Notes: generated by a model from the sequence alone, not told the origin. A stretch of DNA of 64,000 nt from UBA5189 sp040389445 (GCA_040389445.1 JAZJZX010000025.1:1-64000); one strand, 5' to 3'. Shown: positions 18,801-27,572, numbered from the stretch's first letter. Program-made: numbers and translations.

Positions 18801-19803
18801 CGCGTCGACCGGTCCGACGGTTCGCTGATCCGTGGGGTCGAACATCCGCACGGAGTCCACTTCGTCGCCGAACAGCTCGATTCGGACCGGGAGTGACGCG
18901 GACGGCGGAAAGACATCGACGATCCCGCCGCGTCGAGCGAATTCGCCCTTTCCGGCGACTTCCAGGACCGGGCTGTAACCCAGCTCGAGGAGATCGTTGA
19001 GCAGCACGGTCTGGGTCACGCGGCTCCCGACCCGAAGCTCCCGCGGCGTGGACGGCAGGTCATCCGGCGCGATGGTGTGCTGGATGAGTGCCTGGACGCT
19101 TGCGACGAGGATGCGGGCGCGGCCACTCCGCCAGGCGGCCAGCGCCGCGACACGCGCCGCGGTCTCGTCCGCGACCAGCTCGCTGCGCTCATAGGCCAGG
19201 GCAGTGCGCGGCTCCAGCGTGACGACGGCACCGGGGTCGCCGACCCACGCGGCCAGTTCCTCGGCCACGCGATCGCCGATTTCGGCGTCGCGCGCCACCC
19301 ACAGGACCCGCTCCCCCACGGACAGAACGAGCGCGGCCGCGAGATAGCTCTTGGCCCCGTGGGGAACCTGCGTCAGCCCGGCGTGGCTCCCGCGGGCGCC
19401 TATCGGGCTCAGTCCGGGCTCGCCGAGTCGCGCACGGAGTTCCTGAAACGCACCGGATGGCGCGAGCAGCGGTGGAAGGCCGGAGAGGTCCGGGAGGCGC
19501 CGACCGGNNNNNNNNNNNNNNNNNNNNNNNNNNNNNNNNNNNNNNNNNNNNNNNNNNNNNNNNNNNNNNNNNNNNNNNNNNNNNNNNNNNNNNNNNNNNN
19601 NNNNNNNCTCCGTGGGGAGCACCGGCTCCGTGGGGAGCACCGGCTCCGTGGGGAGCACCGGCTCCGTGGGGAGCACCGGCCGCCCGAGCCTCGACGTCGA
19701 CATCGGCGGACGCGGCGCGCGCGCCTGATCGGTTCGCGGTGGCCTGCTCGACGCGCTCGTCCACCCGACGCTCCCAGCCGCGTCGCCCGCGGCGAGGCGC
19801 CAT
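15801..19803 (-). CDS. mfd: Transcription-repair coupling factor Mfd; spans assembly gap
   Basis: DNA translocase that removes RNA polymerase stalled at lesions and recruits UvrA. The UvrB-like N-terminal part, RNAP-interaction domain (FASGDRIYVPVEQIARITRY), helicase domain (GDVGYGKTEVALR, VVDEEQRFGV, LTLSATPIPRTL) and C-terminal TRCF region are all present. Two tandem-repeat linkers occur: PDGAGT units between the UvrB-like and RNAP-interaction parts, and an array beside the gap. The fragment after the gap resumes ...AGRRLPDLSG, in the phase that reads the array as AGAPHG. That points to the ATG at 19803 (MAPRRGRRGWERR) as start rather than the ATG at 19703. True length is unknown because of the gap. 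Confidence 0.93.
18099..18225. repeat. 18-bp tandem repeat inside mfd
   Basis: About seven copies of gtccggcgtcccggcccc with small variations, read on the minus strand as Pro-Asp-Gly-Ala-Gly-Thr. It forms a flexible linker before the RNAP-interaction domain. Confidence 0.88.
19508..19607. other. Assembly gap (100 N) inside a tandem array
   Basis: One hundred Ns. The left edge ends accgg, the end of the 18-bp unit seen on the right edge, so the gap falls within that array near the mfd N-terminus. Confidence 0.95.
19608..19683. repeat. 18-bp tandem repeat at the mfd N-terminus
   Basis: Four visible copies of ctccgtggggagcaccgg. On the minus strand this reads AGAPHG in the preferred frame or VLPTEP in another. 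Copy number is unknown because the assembly breaks here. Confidence 0.9.
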
Positions 19804-19812
19804 GGTCATGCG

Positions 19813-19923
19813 GGAGCCTCGGTCGTCACTCCGGAGCCTCGGTCGTCACTCCGGAGCCTCGGTCGTCACCCGGGGACCTCGGTCGTCACCCGGGGACCTC
19901 GGTCGTCACTCCGGAGCCTCGGT
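19813..19923. repeat. 20-bp tandem repeat between mfd and pth
   Basis: About six copies of cggagcctcggtcgtcactc, two of them carrying a small variant (cccggggacc). The array spans the spacer between the mfd start and the 3' end of pth; the pth stop codon lies within it. The period is not a multiple of three. Confidence 0.9.
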
Positions 19924-20595
19924 CCGGATCTTGCGCCAGCCCGTTCTTGTTCTTCGAACGCCATCCTCACCGGGAGGTCCGCCGACCTCGCCGGGCGGCG
20001 CGAGAAGATCGGCATCGGCCGGTCGCAACTCGAACGCGTTGTGCCGGTTGGCGGCCTTGTTCAGGCCGTCGCGCGCCCAGGCCTCGATCGCGTCAGCAGC
20101 GGCATCCAGGAGTTCGTCCAGCCTGAGTCGCTCTTCCGGCCCGAAGGTGGAGAGCACGTGGTCCACGAACCCGCGACCCGGTTCGCCGATCCCCAGGCGC
20201 AGCCGGCTGAAACGCTCCGTCTCGAGCTCGTCGATGATGGAACGCAACCCGTTGTGGCCGCCGGGGCCGCCGCCCTCGCGAAAGCGCAGCTTGCCGAAGG
20301 GCAGTGAGAAATCATCGACCACCACGAGCATGTCGTGCAGCGGCGCTCGTTCGCGGGCCAGGATCTTGCGCACCGCGATACCCGACTCGTTCATGAACGT
20401 CATGGGCTTGACGAGGAGCAGGTCGAGGCCCTTGTAACGACCGCCGAGGGTCGCCGCGGCATCCCTGTTCCGGGCACGGCCCGACCACCCGGCACGGTCC
20501 GCCAGGCGGTCAACGACCATCCAGCCGACGTTGTGACGGGTCTGCGCGTACTGCTGGCCGGGGTTTCCCAGCCCGATCACGATCTTCGAGGGCAC
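19906..20595 (-). CDS. pth: Peptidyl-tRNA hydrolase
   Basis: Releases tRNA from prematurely dropped peptidyl-tRNAs. The 229-residue product contains IGLGNPGQQYAQTRHNVG with catalytic His21, KPMTFMNESG and GGPGGHNGLRS, all canonical. It is longer than typical (about 190) because of a Pro/Gly/Arg-rich tail after the HNAFEL stretch, ending in a 20-bp repeat array that supplies the stop codon. The start is a GTG with no Shine-Dalgarno sequence; a TACCAT hexamer lies 10 nt upstream, so the mRNA may have almost no leader. Confidence 0.94.
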   Translation of the reverse strand: MPSKIVIGLGNPGQQYAQTRHNVGWMVVDRLADRAGWSGRARNRDAAATLGGRYKGLDLLLVKPMTFMNESGIAVRKILARERAPLHDMLVVVDDFSLPFGKLRFREGGGPGGHNGLRSIIDELETERFSRLRLGIGEPGRGFVDHVLSTFGPEERLRLDELLDAAADAIEAWARDGLNKAANRHNAFELRPADADLLAPPGEVGGPPGEDGVRRTRTGWRKIRTEAPE

Positions 20596-20605
20596 GACTG
20601 GGCTG

Positions 20606-20611
20606 ATGGTA
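20606..20611 (-). promoter_or_regulatory. Putative -10 (TACCAT) for pth
   Basis: TACCAT ends 10 nt before the pth GTG. The same hexamer is the -10 at hrcA and a candidate at rpsT. A near-leaderless transcript would follow; no -35 match was found. Confidence 0.35.
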
Positions 20612-20638
20612 CTCGGCGGCGCGATCTGGGCGCCGGAC

Positions 20639-20737
20639 GCCGGCCCGTGTCGGGTCCGCGTCGGCCCGCGTCGGGTCCGCGTCGGCCCACGTCGGGTCCG
20701 CGTCGGCCCACGTCGGGTCCGCGTCGGCCCGCGTCGG
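20639..20737. repeat. 21-bp tandem repeat upstream of pth
   Basis: Four to five copies of cgtcggcccgcgtcgggtccg with single-base changes. It lies in the 654-bp gene-free interval between pth and ybeY (20596-21249), which also holds an inverted-repeat element and two further arrays. Confidence 0.88.
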
Positions 20738-20798
20738 AGCTCGTGGCGACGATGTTCGCGGCGGGCGGCGGCAAGGTGACGCGTGAAGCCCGCATTTC

Positions 20799-20980
20799 TG
20801 TGTCAGATCGACATCACGAGAAGATCAGGCCAACTTCAGGCCCGTCCGTCGCCGATGAAGTCAGTGTGGCGACCACCTGTCGTGCTCAGGTCCGGCGCTA
20901 CAACTGCCCTGGCCACTCGGAACGGAGCCGCCGGATCGCAGAAGTGTGGCCAAAGCCTCTGGTGATGTCGATCTGACACA
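20799..20980. mobile_element. 182-bp element with perfect 19-bp terminal inverted repeats (MITE-like)
   Basis: Bases 20799-20817 (tgtgtcagatcgacatcac) are the exact reverse complement of 20962-20980. Similarity extends weakly inward, with ggccaacttc on one side and ggccacacttc on the reverse of the other. The interior has no long open frame and is less GC-extreme than the flanking arrays. Size and ends suit a non-autonomous element or a structured repeat. No transposase is in the window and no clear target duplication is seen. Confidence 0.55.
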
Positions 20981-20984
20981 AATC

Positions 20985-21140
20985 CGGCACCACCAGCCGC
21001 GTCGGGACCACCGGCCGCGTCGGGCGGCCGCGTCGGGCGGCCGGATCGGGCGGCCGCGCCCGGGTACAGGCACGCCCGGGTACAGGCCGCCCGGGTACAG
21101 GCACGCCCGGGTACAGCCATGCCCGGGTACAGCCACGCAG
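20985..21140. repeat. Two adjacent tandem arrays upstream of ybeY
   Basis: First, a degenerate run of ggccgcgtcgggc units (about 20993-21050). Then about six copies of a 15-16 bp unit containing gcccgggtacagg (about 21055-21140). No gene is seen; the block ends about 110 bp before the ybeY stop. Confidence 0.82.
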
Positions 21141-21249
21141 GGCGCACCACGATGCAATCGCCCGTTCCGCGAGCGGCCGCGGGTGGTGCACCACTCGCCG
21201 GCATGACCTGTACCAAGGGCCAGAAGGTACGCCCTCCACCCGAGGAGAA

Positions 21250-21825
21250 CTAGCTCTGGCGAGGCCCCGGACGACGCCGCAACTCGTTTTCCAGCGCGCG
21301 CATCGCGGCTTGCTCTGCCGGTTCCGCATGGTCCCAGCCGCAGATGTGGAGCGTGCCGTGGGTCAGGAGCAGTCGGAGCTCATCGGTGGCCGACCATCGC
21401 ACATCACCCGTCTGACCACCCAGGCCTGCCTCGGCCTGGGCTACCGCCCGCTCGATCGAGACGGCGATGTCGCCCAGATGAACGCGGCGCCGGGGCGGCA
21501 GCACGAATGCCGCCGCTGACAGACCGGCACCGGCCGCCGTCCGGCCGCCCTCTCGTCCGACATGCGGCGGGAATGCGTCCGGCGGCAGAAGCGGGAATGA
21601 CAGGACGTCGGTCGCGCCCTGGTGGCCGAGGTGTGTCTCGTTCAATGCGGCCAGCTCCTCGTCGTCGGTCAGGACGATGGACAACGAGGCCGGGCTGGGG
21701 GCCCCGGCCGCCCGCAGTGCGGCAGCGACGGTGCGTGCGATCGCGGTGCGCGGCAGCAGCGACGGAACGCCATCACGGATCGAGATGTCGATCCGCCACC
21801 CGTCGATCAGGTGGGCTCGCGTCAC
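21250..21825 (-). CDS. ybeY: rRNA maturation endoribonuclease YbeY
   Basis: Zinc-dependent endoribonuclease for 16S rRNA 3'-end maturation and ribosome quality control. The metal site HGTLHICGWDH is at 156-166, with His156, His160 and His166 as ligands. It has 191 residues, somewhat over the usual 150-160, because of a Pro/Gly-rich insertion around residues 80-112 just before the HLGDI strand. The GTG start overlaps the 7TM-HD stop (GTGA). The neighbouring 7TM-HD gene is a common partner of ybeY in bacteria. Confidence 0.94.
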   Translation of the reverse strand: MTRAHLIDGWRIDISIRDGVPSLLPRTAIARTVAAALRAAGAPSPASLSIVLTDDEELAALNETHLGHQGATDVLSFPLLPPDAFPPHVGREGGRTAAGAGLSAAAFVLPPRRRVHLGDIAVSIERAVAQAEAGLGGQTGDVRWSATDELRLLLTHGTLHICGWDHAEPAEQAAMRALENELRRRPGPRQS

Positions 21826-24095
21826 CTGCCGCCCGACGGAGGCTCGGATCTGCCGGAGGTTGCGTCGCCGCCGGACCGTCCCGGCCCGGCGGCCCCGCCG
21901 CGGAACCGGTCGGCCGCCGACCCCGCGCCACCCGCTGCCGCCCGGCGCGCCTCGAGCTCGACGATCTTGCTCTGCGGGTAGGCCACCCGCTGGTGGTACA
22001 TCCCGAGGAGCTGCTGGACGAATGCCTCCTCGATGCGATCCAGGTCCCGGAACGTCAGGTCACACTCGTCGAACTGCCCATCGGCCGTTCGGTCCTCCAT
22101 GATCCGCGCAACCATGCCCCGAATCGCCGTCTCGTCACGCGACGTCAGCGAGCGAACGGACGCCTCGACGCCGTCGGCGAGCATGATCAATGCTGCCTCG
22201 CGGGACTGCGGCTTGGGTCCGGCATGACGGAACCGTCGAATGTCAACCGCGTCGGCGGCGTGCTTTCCGGCCTCCGTCTCCAGGCCGCCGTAGGCCTCCG
22301 CGGCCGCCTCCCGGGCCTTCGCGTAGAAGAAGCTGATCATGGCCGTCCCGTGGTGCTGCGGGATGAAGGCGATCAACGCCTTGGGCAGCCGTCCTTCGTA
22401 GGCGATATCGATGCCGTCGGCAACATGGGCCTTCAGCAGCTGGGACGAATCCTCCGGCGAGAGCTGATCGTGAAGGTTCTCGCCGCCCGCCTGGTTCTCG
22501 ATGAATCCGTGCGGGTTCGCGAGCTTGCCGATGTCATGGTAATAGGCCGCCACTCGGGTGAGCAGCGGATCGGCACCGATGGCCTCGGCCGCCCGTTCGG
22601 CAAGGTTGCCCACCATGAGCGAATGGTGGTACGTGCCGGGTGTCTCGATGAGCAGGCGTCGAAGCAGCGGCTGTGACGGGTTGGCCAACTCGAGGAGCTG
22701 GAAGACGGTCAGGATTCCGAAGACGTTGCCGAGGACGGCAAAGCTGCCGACCGCGGCCACGGCCGCCCCGCCGGCGCTGAGCGCCGCCGCGCTCACGAGC
22801 TGCACGATCCCCGTCACGTCGCGCTCACCAAGCAGGGAAAACGCCGTGACGACGAGCGCCTGGACCACGAATGCCACCGCACCCGCCTGCAGGAACATCT
22901 GCAGTCGATCACCCCGGCGAACACCGAGCACACCGGCGAGCCCGCCGAGGAAGACATAGGCGGTGAGCTCGAGGGACGGGCCGTTGACGGCTCCGGCCAC
23001 GACCGCGATCAGGGCGCCGAGGACGATGGCCACCTCGGCGTCGAGGAGCACCGCGATCAGGATCGGGATCGCGGCCAGCGGCAGCACGAACGGCAGCGCG
23101 GCTCGCCCGGCCGTCAGCTGGAGCGCAAAGGTCGAGAACAGCAGCAGAAGGCTGATGAGGATGAGCACGTTGTTGCGATGCCAGAAGCCTCGGCGGAAGC
23201 GCCAGATCCAGCCCAGCAGCAGGGCCACCAGGAGTGCGCTCAGGACCAGCCATCCGGCCAGCCCGGCGATGTTGGTGGAGGCCTTGTCCAGTCCGAACGC
23301 GGCAAGGACCATCGCATCGGCCTCGGTGAGCTTGGTGCCGCCGCGAACCAGGATCTCCCCCTGGAGATAGGTTTCGGTCACGGGCGCCACCGCCGCGGCA
23401 CGGCGATCGCGCTCCTGCTGGGTCAGTTCCTCGTTGAATGAGCTGTTCGGGACCACGAGAGGCGAGATCAGCGCCGCCGCCAGGCGCCGCTCCGGCTCGG
23501 ACAGACCGCCGGCCATCTGCTCGGACAGGCGCGCCTGCACGATGGCGACCTCCGTGTCGCGCAGCTCCGCCCGCTCGGTGATGTCCAGCACGCGAGCCGC
23601 TTCCATCCGGATGGCCAACCAGCGCGAGGCCTCCATGCTCCGCAGGAAATCTGCCGACGCGGCGGGCAGGTCGGCCGCGACACGGTCCAGGATCAAGCCA
23701 CGCTGGACATCGGTCGTCGCCGGATCGAATGCTGTGTCGAGCAGGCGGACGGCACCGGCAAACGCCTCCGCCTGCGCGGCGGCGATGGTGATCGCACGCT
23801 CGCTCGTGAAGTCGTATTGCGGGGTTACGGCGTCGGCTGCCGCCTTGCGGGCAGCCGCAGTGAGCGTTTGGCTCTCGTAGGTCATCGCACGCGGTGCGAC
23901 GATGTCGGCCGGGACGAGGTCGCCGACCTGGACGGTGATGCGCTGGGGCGAGAAGTCCGCTCCGAGGATGGCCGTCATCGCGACGATCAGGGCGATGGCG
24001 GCGACAGCCAGCCGACCGGCCTCGCGCCGGGTCAGTCGGACTGCCTCGCTGCCGCGGTGGGCGAGCACGTCAGGCCGTTCCAGCCTCGGGGACAT
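21822..24095 (-). CDS. 7TM-HD phosphodiesterase (PgpH/YqfF family)
   Basis: Membrane-bound HD-domain hydrolase; characterised PgpH proteins degrade cyclic di-AMP. The 757 residues comprise a short cytoplasmic N-terminus, one membrane helix (about 28-47), an extracytoplasmic 7TMR-HDED domain (about 50-280), seven membrane helices (about 280-490) and a cytoplasmic HD domain with YYHDIGKLANPHGFIEN and HVADGIDIA. The ATG at 24095 (MSPRLERPDVL) overlaps the yqeY end by 26 bp; an ATG at 24107 is also possible. That the substrate is c-di-AMP is inferred from family membership only. Confidence 0.9.
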   Translation of the reverse strand: MSPRLERPDVLAHRGSEAVRLTRREAGRLAVAAIALIVAMTAILGADFSPQRITVQVGDLVPADIVAPRAMTYESQTLTAAARKAAADAVTPQYDFTSERAITIAAAQAEAFAGAVRLLDTAFDPATTDVQRGLILDRVAADLPAASADFLRSMEASRWLAIRMEAARVLDITERAELRDTEVAIVQARLSEQMAGGLSEPERRLAAALISPLVVPNSSFNEELTQQERDRRAAAVAPVTETYLQGEILVRGGTKLTEADAMVLAAFGLDKASTNIAGLAGWLVLSALLVALLLGWIWRFRRGFWHRNNVLILISLLLLFSTFALQLTAGRAALPFVLPLAAIPILIAVLLDAEVAIVLGALIAVVAGAVNGPSLELTAYVFLGGLAGVLGVRRGDRLQMFLQAGAVAFVVQALVVTAFSLLGERDVTGIVQLVSAAALSAGGAAVAAVGSFAVLGNVFGILTVFQLLELANPSQPLLRRLLIETPGTYHHSLMVGNLAERAAEAIGADPLLTRVAAYYHDIGKLANPHGFIENQAGGENLHDQLSPEDSSQLLKAHVADGIDIAYEGRLPKALIAFIPQHHGTAMISFFYAKAREAAAEAYGGLETEAGKHAADAVDIRRFRHAGPKPQSREAALIMLADGVEASVRSLTSRDETAIRGMVARIMEDRTADGQFDECDLTFRDLDRIEEAFVQQLLGMYHQRVAYPQSKIVELEARRAAAGGAGSAADRFRGGAAGPGRSGGDATSGRSEPPSGGR

Positions 24096-24570
24096 GATCC
24101 GCGTCATCGTGCCCGGCCAGGTCGGCCTGCGCGAGGGCGCTCGCGACCATGCCGCTGAGCACGCGACCATCGGCGCGGCCACGCGTCCGAGGCGTGAGCC
24201 AGCCCATCATCCTGCCCAGGTCGCGTGGCGACGTGGCGCCTGTGGCGGCAAGGGCCTCGCGGACGAGCGCCGACAGCTCGTCCTCGGACAGGGCCCGGGG
24301 CAGGAACTCGGCGAGGATCTCGATCTCGGCCGCTTCCCTGGCCACGAGGTCGGGACGGCCACCCTTCTCGAACGCCTCGATGCTCTCGCGGCGGGTCTTG
24401 ACCTCCCTGGTCAGGATCACCGCGACCTCGTCCTCGGCGTAGGTGCGCCCGTCACGCTTTTCGGCGTTATAGATGGCGTTGATGGCCATCCGCAGGGTAT
24501 CGCGGCGCAGCGTGTCGCCCGACCGCATCGCGGCGGTCGTTTCGGCGCGGAGCCGATCTCGAAGAGTCAC
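24070..24570 (-). CDS. yqeY: GatB/YqeY domain protein
   Basis: Small protein related to the C-terminal tRNA-binding domain of GatB; exact role is not established in the family. It has 166 residues from a GTG at 24570 (VTLRDRLRAE), with GAGG about nine bases upstream; a GTG at 24597 would add nine residues. The family features LRMAINAIYNAEK, the acidic AEIEILAEFLP helix and the GRADGRVLSGMV C-terminus are present. The rpsU-yqeY order is widespread in bacteria and supports a translation-linked job. Confidence 0.9.
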   Translation of the reverse strand: MTLRDRLRAETTAAMRSGDTLRRDTLRMAINAIYNAEKRDGRTYAEDEVAVILTREVKTRRESIEAFEKGGRPDLVAREAAEIEILAEFLPRALSEDELSALVREALAATGATSPRDLGRMMGWLTPRTRGRADGRVLSGMVASALAQADLAGHDDADHVPEAGTA

Positions 24571-24712
24571 CGGAAATGGCACCTCGGGCGGGAACACCCT
24601 CGGGGCTTCGGCGGGCGGGGCCGGGGTTCGTCGGTTCGCTGAGCCCCCGGGCTCCGATGCGATCAGGCATCGGCGGGGACGCTCGCCCGGACGGTCCCGG
24701 CCGTCCGGCCGA

Positions 24713-24898
24713 TCAGCCCTGCGGCGTTCGGGCGTTCTTCTTTCGCTTTGCTTCCTTGCGCTTCCGCTTCACACTCGGCTTCTCGTAATGCTCGCGACGG
24801 CGAGCTTCAGCGAGGATGCCTGACTGCTGGATCTTCTTGTTGAAGCGGCGCAGGGCGCTCTCGAACGTCTCGTTCTCGCCCACTCGGACTTCTGCCAA
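24713..24898 (-). CDS. rpsU: 30S ribosomal protein S21
   Basis: Small-subunit protein bound near the 3' end of 16S rRNA, involved in initiation. The 61-residue form starts at a TTG (24898), read LAEVRVGENETFESALRRF, and has GAGGAGG about 11 bases upstream. FNKKIQQSGILAEARRRE and the basic C-terminal run KRKRKEAKRKK are typical. The frame stays open further upstream, but that part has no family similarity and is not counted. Confidence 0.95.
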   Translation of the reverse strand: MAEVRVGENETFESALRRFNKKIQQSGILAEARRREHYEKPSVKRKRKEAKRKKNARTPQG

Positions 24899-25091
24899 TC
24901 CGGATACACCTCCTCGGGCTGATCGTTTCGTGTTCGCAATCTCGGCGTCGAAACCCAACGACGCCCGATGCGTGCTCATGGTTGAGGTGCGCGGTTGCAC
25001 CGCCCGCAAGAGCCGCCGGAGTGTCGCACAGGCCGTGCGGGGGGTCAAACGCCACCCGGGGGGTCAAGCACAAGGGGCTTCGGGCCGAGAC

Positions 25092-25775
25092 CTAGTTCGG
25101 GACGGGTACTCCGAAGCCGAGCGTGGCGAGGGCGGTCGCGACGGCGGCCGCCTGCCCAGGGTCCGGCGCGTTGGCCGCGGACCAGGCGTAGAAGACGACC
25201 GTCGAGCCCACGACGCGGAGCGCGAACTGAGTCTGCGGCGGGAACTGCACGAGCCCGACGCCGCTCGCGACGTAGGACGCCTGTTCCTGGGCCGCGACCG
25301 TCGCCGCGGCACTGTCGAGGAACTCGTAGATCACCACCCGCCCGTGATCCGGGTCGGCGGCAATGACGGCCCGCACGACGATCCGTGGCGCGGCCGCGAG
25401 TCTCGGCGCTTCGGCGGGACGATAGGGCGAGACGACATCCTCGGCCTGCAGGCCCTGCGCAGCGAAGGCGGTCACGATGTCCGCGCGCGTCGCCGCAGCC
25501 GCAGCGCCCGCGGGACTCGTCGTCGATCCGACCGGGGGAAAGGTCGGCGAGCGCGGCGCGCCACCGGGACCGAACGCGAGGGCGGCGACCGCGACGAGGG
25601 CGATCACCACCAGCATCGTGATCACGACGGCTCTGCGGTTGGCCGACATCCGGCCGGGCAGGCCGTCATCCGGCGCATCGCCGCCGTTCCCGACCTCCGG
25701 GGGCGGGGCGAGATCAGGGCTTCGATGGCGTGGGTCCGGCTCCTCCGGAGGTCGCGGCGGCCAGGGATCGCTCAT
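25092..25775 (-). CDS. Single-pass membrane protein of unknown function
   Basis: I do not recognise a family. The 227 residues consist of a Pro-rich cytoplasmic N-terminus (1-42, WPPRPPEEPDP), one membrane helix (about 48-70, AVVITMLVVIALVAVAALAF) and an external domain of about 140 residues. The external part alternates strands and Ala-rich helices and has no Cys or obvious catalytic site; it ends VATALATLGFGVPVPN. The ATG overlaps the HIT gene stop (ATGA), suggesting coupled expression. A role as a small extracytoplasmic sensor or binding protein would be speculative. Confidence 0.7.
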   Translation of the reverse strand: MSDPWPPRPPEEPDPRHRSPDLAPPPEVGNGGDAPDDGLPGRMSANRRAVVITMLVVIALVAVAALAFGPGGAPRSPTFPPVGSTTSPAGAAAAATRADIVTAFAAQGLQAEDVVSPYRPAEAPRLAAAPRIVVRAVIAADPDHGRVVIYEFLDSAAATVAAQEQASYVASGVGLVQFPPQTQFALRVVGSTVVFYAWSAANAPDPGQAAAVATALATLGFGVPVPN

Positions 25776-26131
25776 CCCGGCGGCCACTCGAACGGCCGTC
25801 CGCCCATGAGATGGAAATGGAGGTGGTCGACGGATTGCCCGCCCCAGGTCCCCACGTTCGTGACGATCCGGTAGCCCTGTTCGGCGATCCCCTGTTCCCT
25901 CGCCAGGCTGGCCCCGACCGCGAAGATCCGGCCGAGCAGCTCTCCGTGCGACGACGTGAGGTCGGCAGCGGAGGCAATGTGAACCGTCGGCATCAGGAGG
26001 ATATGGGTGGGCGCACGGGGCGCGATGTCCCGGATCGCGAGGACGGCATCGTCCTCGAACACCCTCGATGACGGCAGCTCACCGGCGACGATCCGGCAGA
26101 ACAGGCAATCGACGACGCGCGACTCGCTCAT
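25772..26131 (-). CDS. HIT family protein (histidine triad)
   Basis: Nucleotide-binding hydrolase or transferase of 119 residues. The HIT motif is DHLHFHLMG, with the catalytic His in HLHFH; the N-terminal CLFCRIVAGELPSS is the usual zinc-site start of HINT-type proteins. HINT enzymes hydrolyse AMP-lysine-type phosphoramidates. It lies 4 bp downstream of a small membrane protein and overlaps the next gene by four bases. Confidence 0.92.
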   Translation of the reverse strand: MSESRVVDCLFCRIVAGELPSSRVFEDDAVLAIRDIAPRAPTHILLMPTVHIASAADLTSSHGELLGRIFAVGASLAREQGIAEQGYRIVTNVGTWGGQSVDHLHFHLMGGRPFEWPPG

Positions 26132-26135
26132 CGAC

Positions 26136-26597
26136 TCACCAGAGCGCCGGTTTCGCGCTCATGAGGAAGCCGATCGTCCCGATCATTCCTGCCATGACAT
26201 ACGAAACATAGCGCTGTCGGCGCGCGCGGGTCGCCCAGACCCGGTCGTCCACGGCGGCGCGGATCCCGAGCAGGGGTCGGAGATTCGGGCGCTGGATGAA
26301 AAACGCGACAACGAGGTTTGCCGCGTAGATGAGGAGTGCGACCAGCAGCCACGGTTGGCTGAGCAGGGTCAGTCCGAGCGTCGAGACGAGGGCGAGACCG
26401 GTGAGCGCCAGGCCGAGCCCGATGAGGGTGGTGCCCCGCGCCTGCATCGCCAGCAGCACGCGCACCGTCCGGCTGGTCGATTCGGCGGCCGCCCGGCGCG
26501 TTCGGAGCGCGAAGGGAAGGAGGACCGACGGCAGGAAGAGCGAAACCGCGAGCACGATGTGCACGACGAGGACGACCGGAAAGAGGTTCGAAGGCAT
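26136..26597 (-). CDS. Four-helix integral membrane protein (DUF2269-like)
   Basis: A 153-residue membrane protein with about four helices: VVLVVHIVLAVSLFLPSVLL near the N-terminus, GLGLALTGLALVSTLGLTLL, WLLVALLIYAANLVVAFFI, and a C-terminal MAGMIGTIGFLMSA. An early His in the first helix and the overall layout resemble DUF2269 proteins, whose function is unknown. It sits between prmA and the HIT gene on the same strand. Confidence 0.7.
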   Translation of the reverse strand: MPSNLFPVVLVVHIVLAVSLFLPSVLLPFALRTRRAAAESTSRTVRVLLAMQARGTTLIGLGLALTGLALVSTLGLTLLSQPWLLVALLIYAANLVVAFFIQRPNLRPLLGIRAAVDDRVWATRARRQRYVSYVMAGMIGTIGFLMSAKPALW

Positions 26598-26621
26598 CGC
26601 CGCGATTGTACGGGCGGCCTC

Positions 26622-27572
26622 TCAGATCGACCGACGAGCCGCCAGCGCGACCCAGTCGCCCTCGATCGTGCGTTCGAACGTGGCGAGTCCGGCGGCGCCA
26701 AACGCCTCGTCGACCTCCGCTTCGCGATCGGCGAAGATCCCGGACGCCAGCAGGACGCCCCCGGGTCGGAGTTCCCCGGACAGCTGCTCGGCCAACGCCA
26801 TCAGCACGCCGGCAATCAAGTTGGCGAGAATGAGGTCGTGTGGCGGCTCCCCGGTCGGCAGCGACCCGGCGCGCGCCTCGATGCGCCGGGCCAGGCGATT
26901 GCGGCGGGCGTTGGCAAGGGTCGCCTCCACCGCGATCGGGTCGATGTCGACGGCCAGGACGCGCACGGCGCCGAGGCGCGCGGCGGCAATCGCGAGGATC
27001 CCCGACCCGCAGCCGACGTCGAGGACCCGGGCACCCTCGACCTCGCCTCGGTCGGCCGCCCGCTCGATTGCGGCGAGGCAGAGCCGGGTGGTGGGATGCA
27101 GACCCGTGCCGAAGGCCATCCCCGGATCGAGCGCAAGGACGAGGTCGCCGGGCGAGCGTCGATGTCGCCGCCATGTCGGTCTGATGACCAGCCGCGAGCC
27201 GACTCGCAGCACCGGGAAGTGCGCCTTCCAGGCGTCGGCCCAGTCGGCCTCGTCCACCAATCGCGTACGCAGTTCCCCGATGGGGCGCAGTCCGAACACC
27301 TGCAGATGGGCGAGTGCGGCCTCGGCCTCGCGAGCGGCGCGCTGCGCGCTCTCCGGGTCGGCGGCCGGCACATAGGCGCGGACGATCGCCGGGCGGGTCG
27401 GGTCGATGCGGGCACCGAGTCCCTCGTCCACCAGCTCGAACGCCGGCTCGACGCTCGTGCCGCCCGGCGCCAGCCGACCCAGGATCTCGCTGACTGCCTC
27501 GACGGCTTCGATGTCGGCTTCGACCGCAAGCTCCAGCCAGGCCGCCGGCACCGGCGTCGAGCGCGTGGCCAT
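26622..27572 (-). CDS. prmA: Ribosomal protein L11 methyltransferase
   Basis: SAM-dependent enzyme that trimethylates ribosomal protein L11. The 316-residue length fits. The N-terminal substrate-recognition domain holds DEADWADAWKAHFPVLRVG; the methyltransferase domain begins near MAFGTGLHPTTRLCL, with the SAM loop LDVGCGSGILAIAAARLGA and the catalytic-site motif ANLIAGVL. The ATG at 27572 (MATRSTPVPAAWLEL) gives a family-like start; the 94 bp between it and the dnaJ stop hold a degenerate repeat. The frame remains open upstream into dnaJ without meaning. Confidence 0.92.
   Translation of the reverse strand: MATRSTPVPAAWLELAVEADIEAVEAVSEILGRLAPGGTSVEPAFELVDEGLGARIDPTRPAIVRAYVPAADPESAQRAAREAEAALAHLQVFGLRPIGELRTRLVDEADWADAWKAHFPVLRVGSRLVIRPTWRRHRRSPGDLVLALDPGMAFGTGLHPTTRLCLAAIERAADRGEVEGARVLDVGCGSGILAIAAARLGAVRVLAVDIDPIAVEATLANARRNRLARRIEARAGSLPTGEPPHDLILANLIAGVLMALAEQLSGELRPGGVLLASGIFADREAEVDEAFGAAGLATFERTIEGDWVALAARRSI

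Noticed and set aside
14158..19607. The two N runs as genuine biological boundaries
   Set aside because: Both are exactly 100 N and fall in tandem arrays; they are scaffolding placeholders.
20639..21140. CRISPR array upstream of ybeY
   Set aside because: Units are short, contiguous and without unique spacers; these are tandem repeats.
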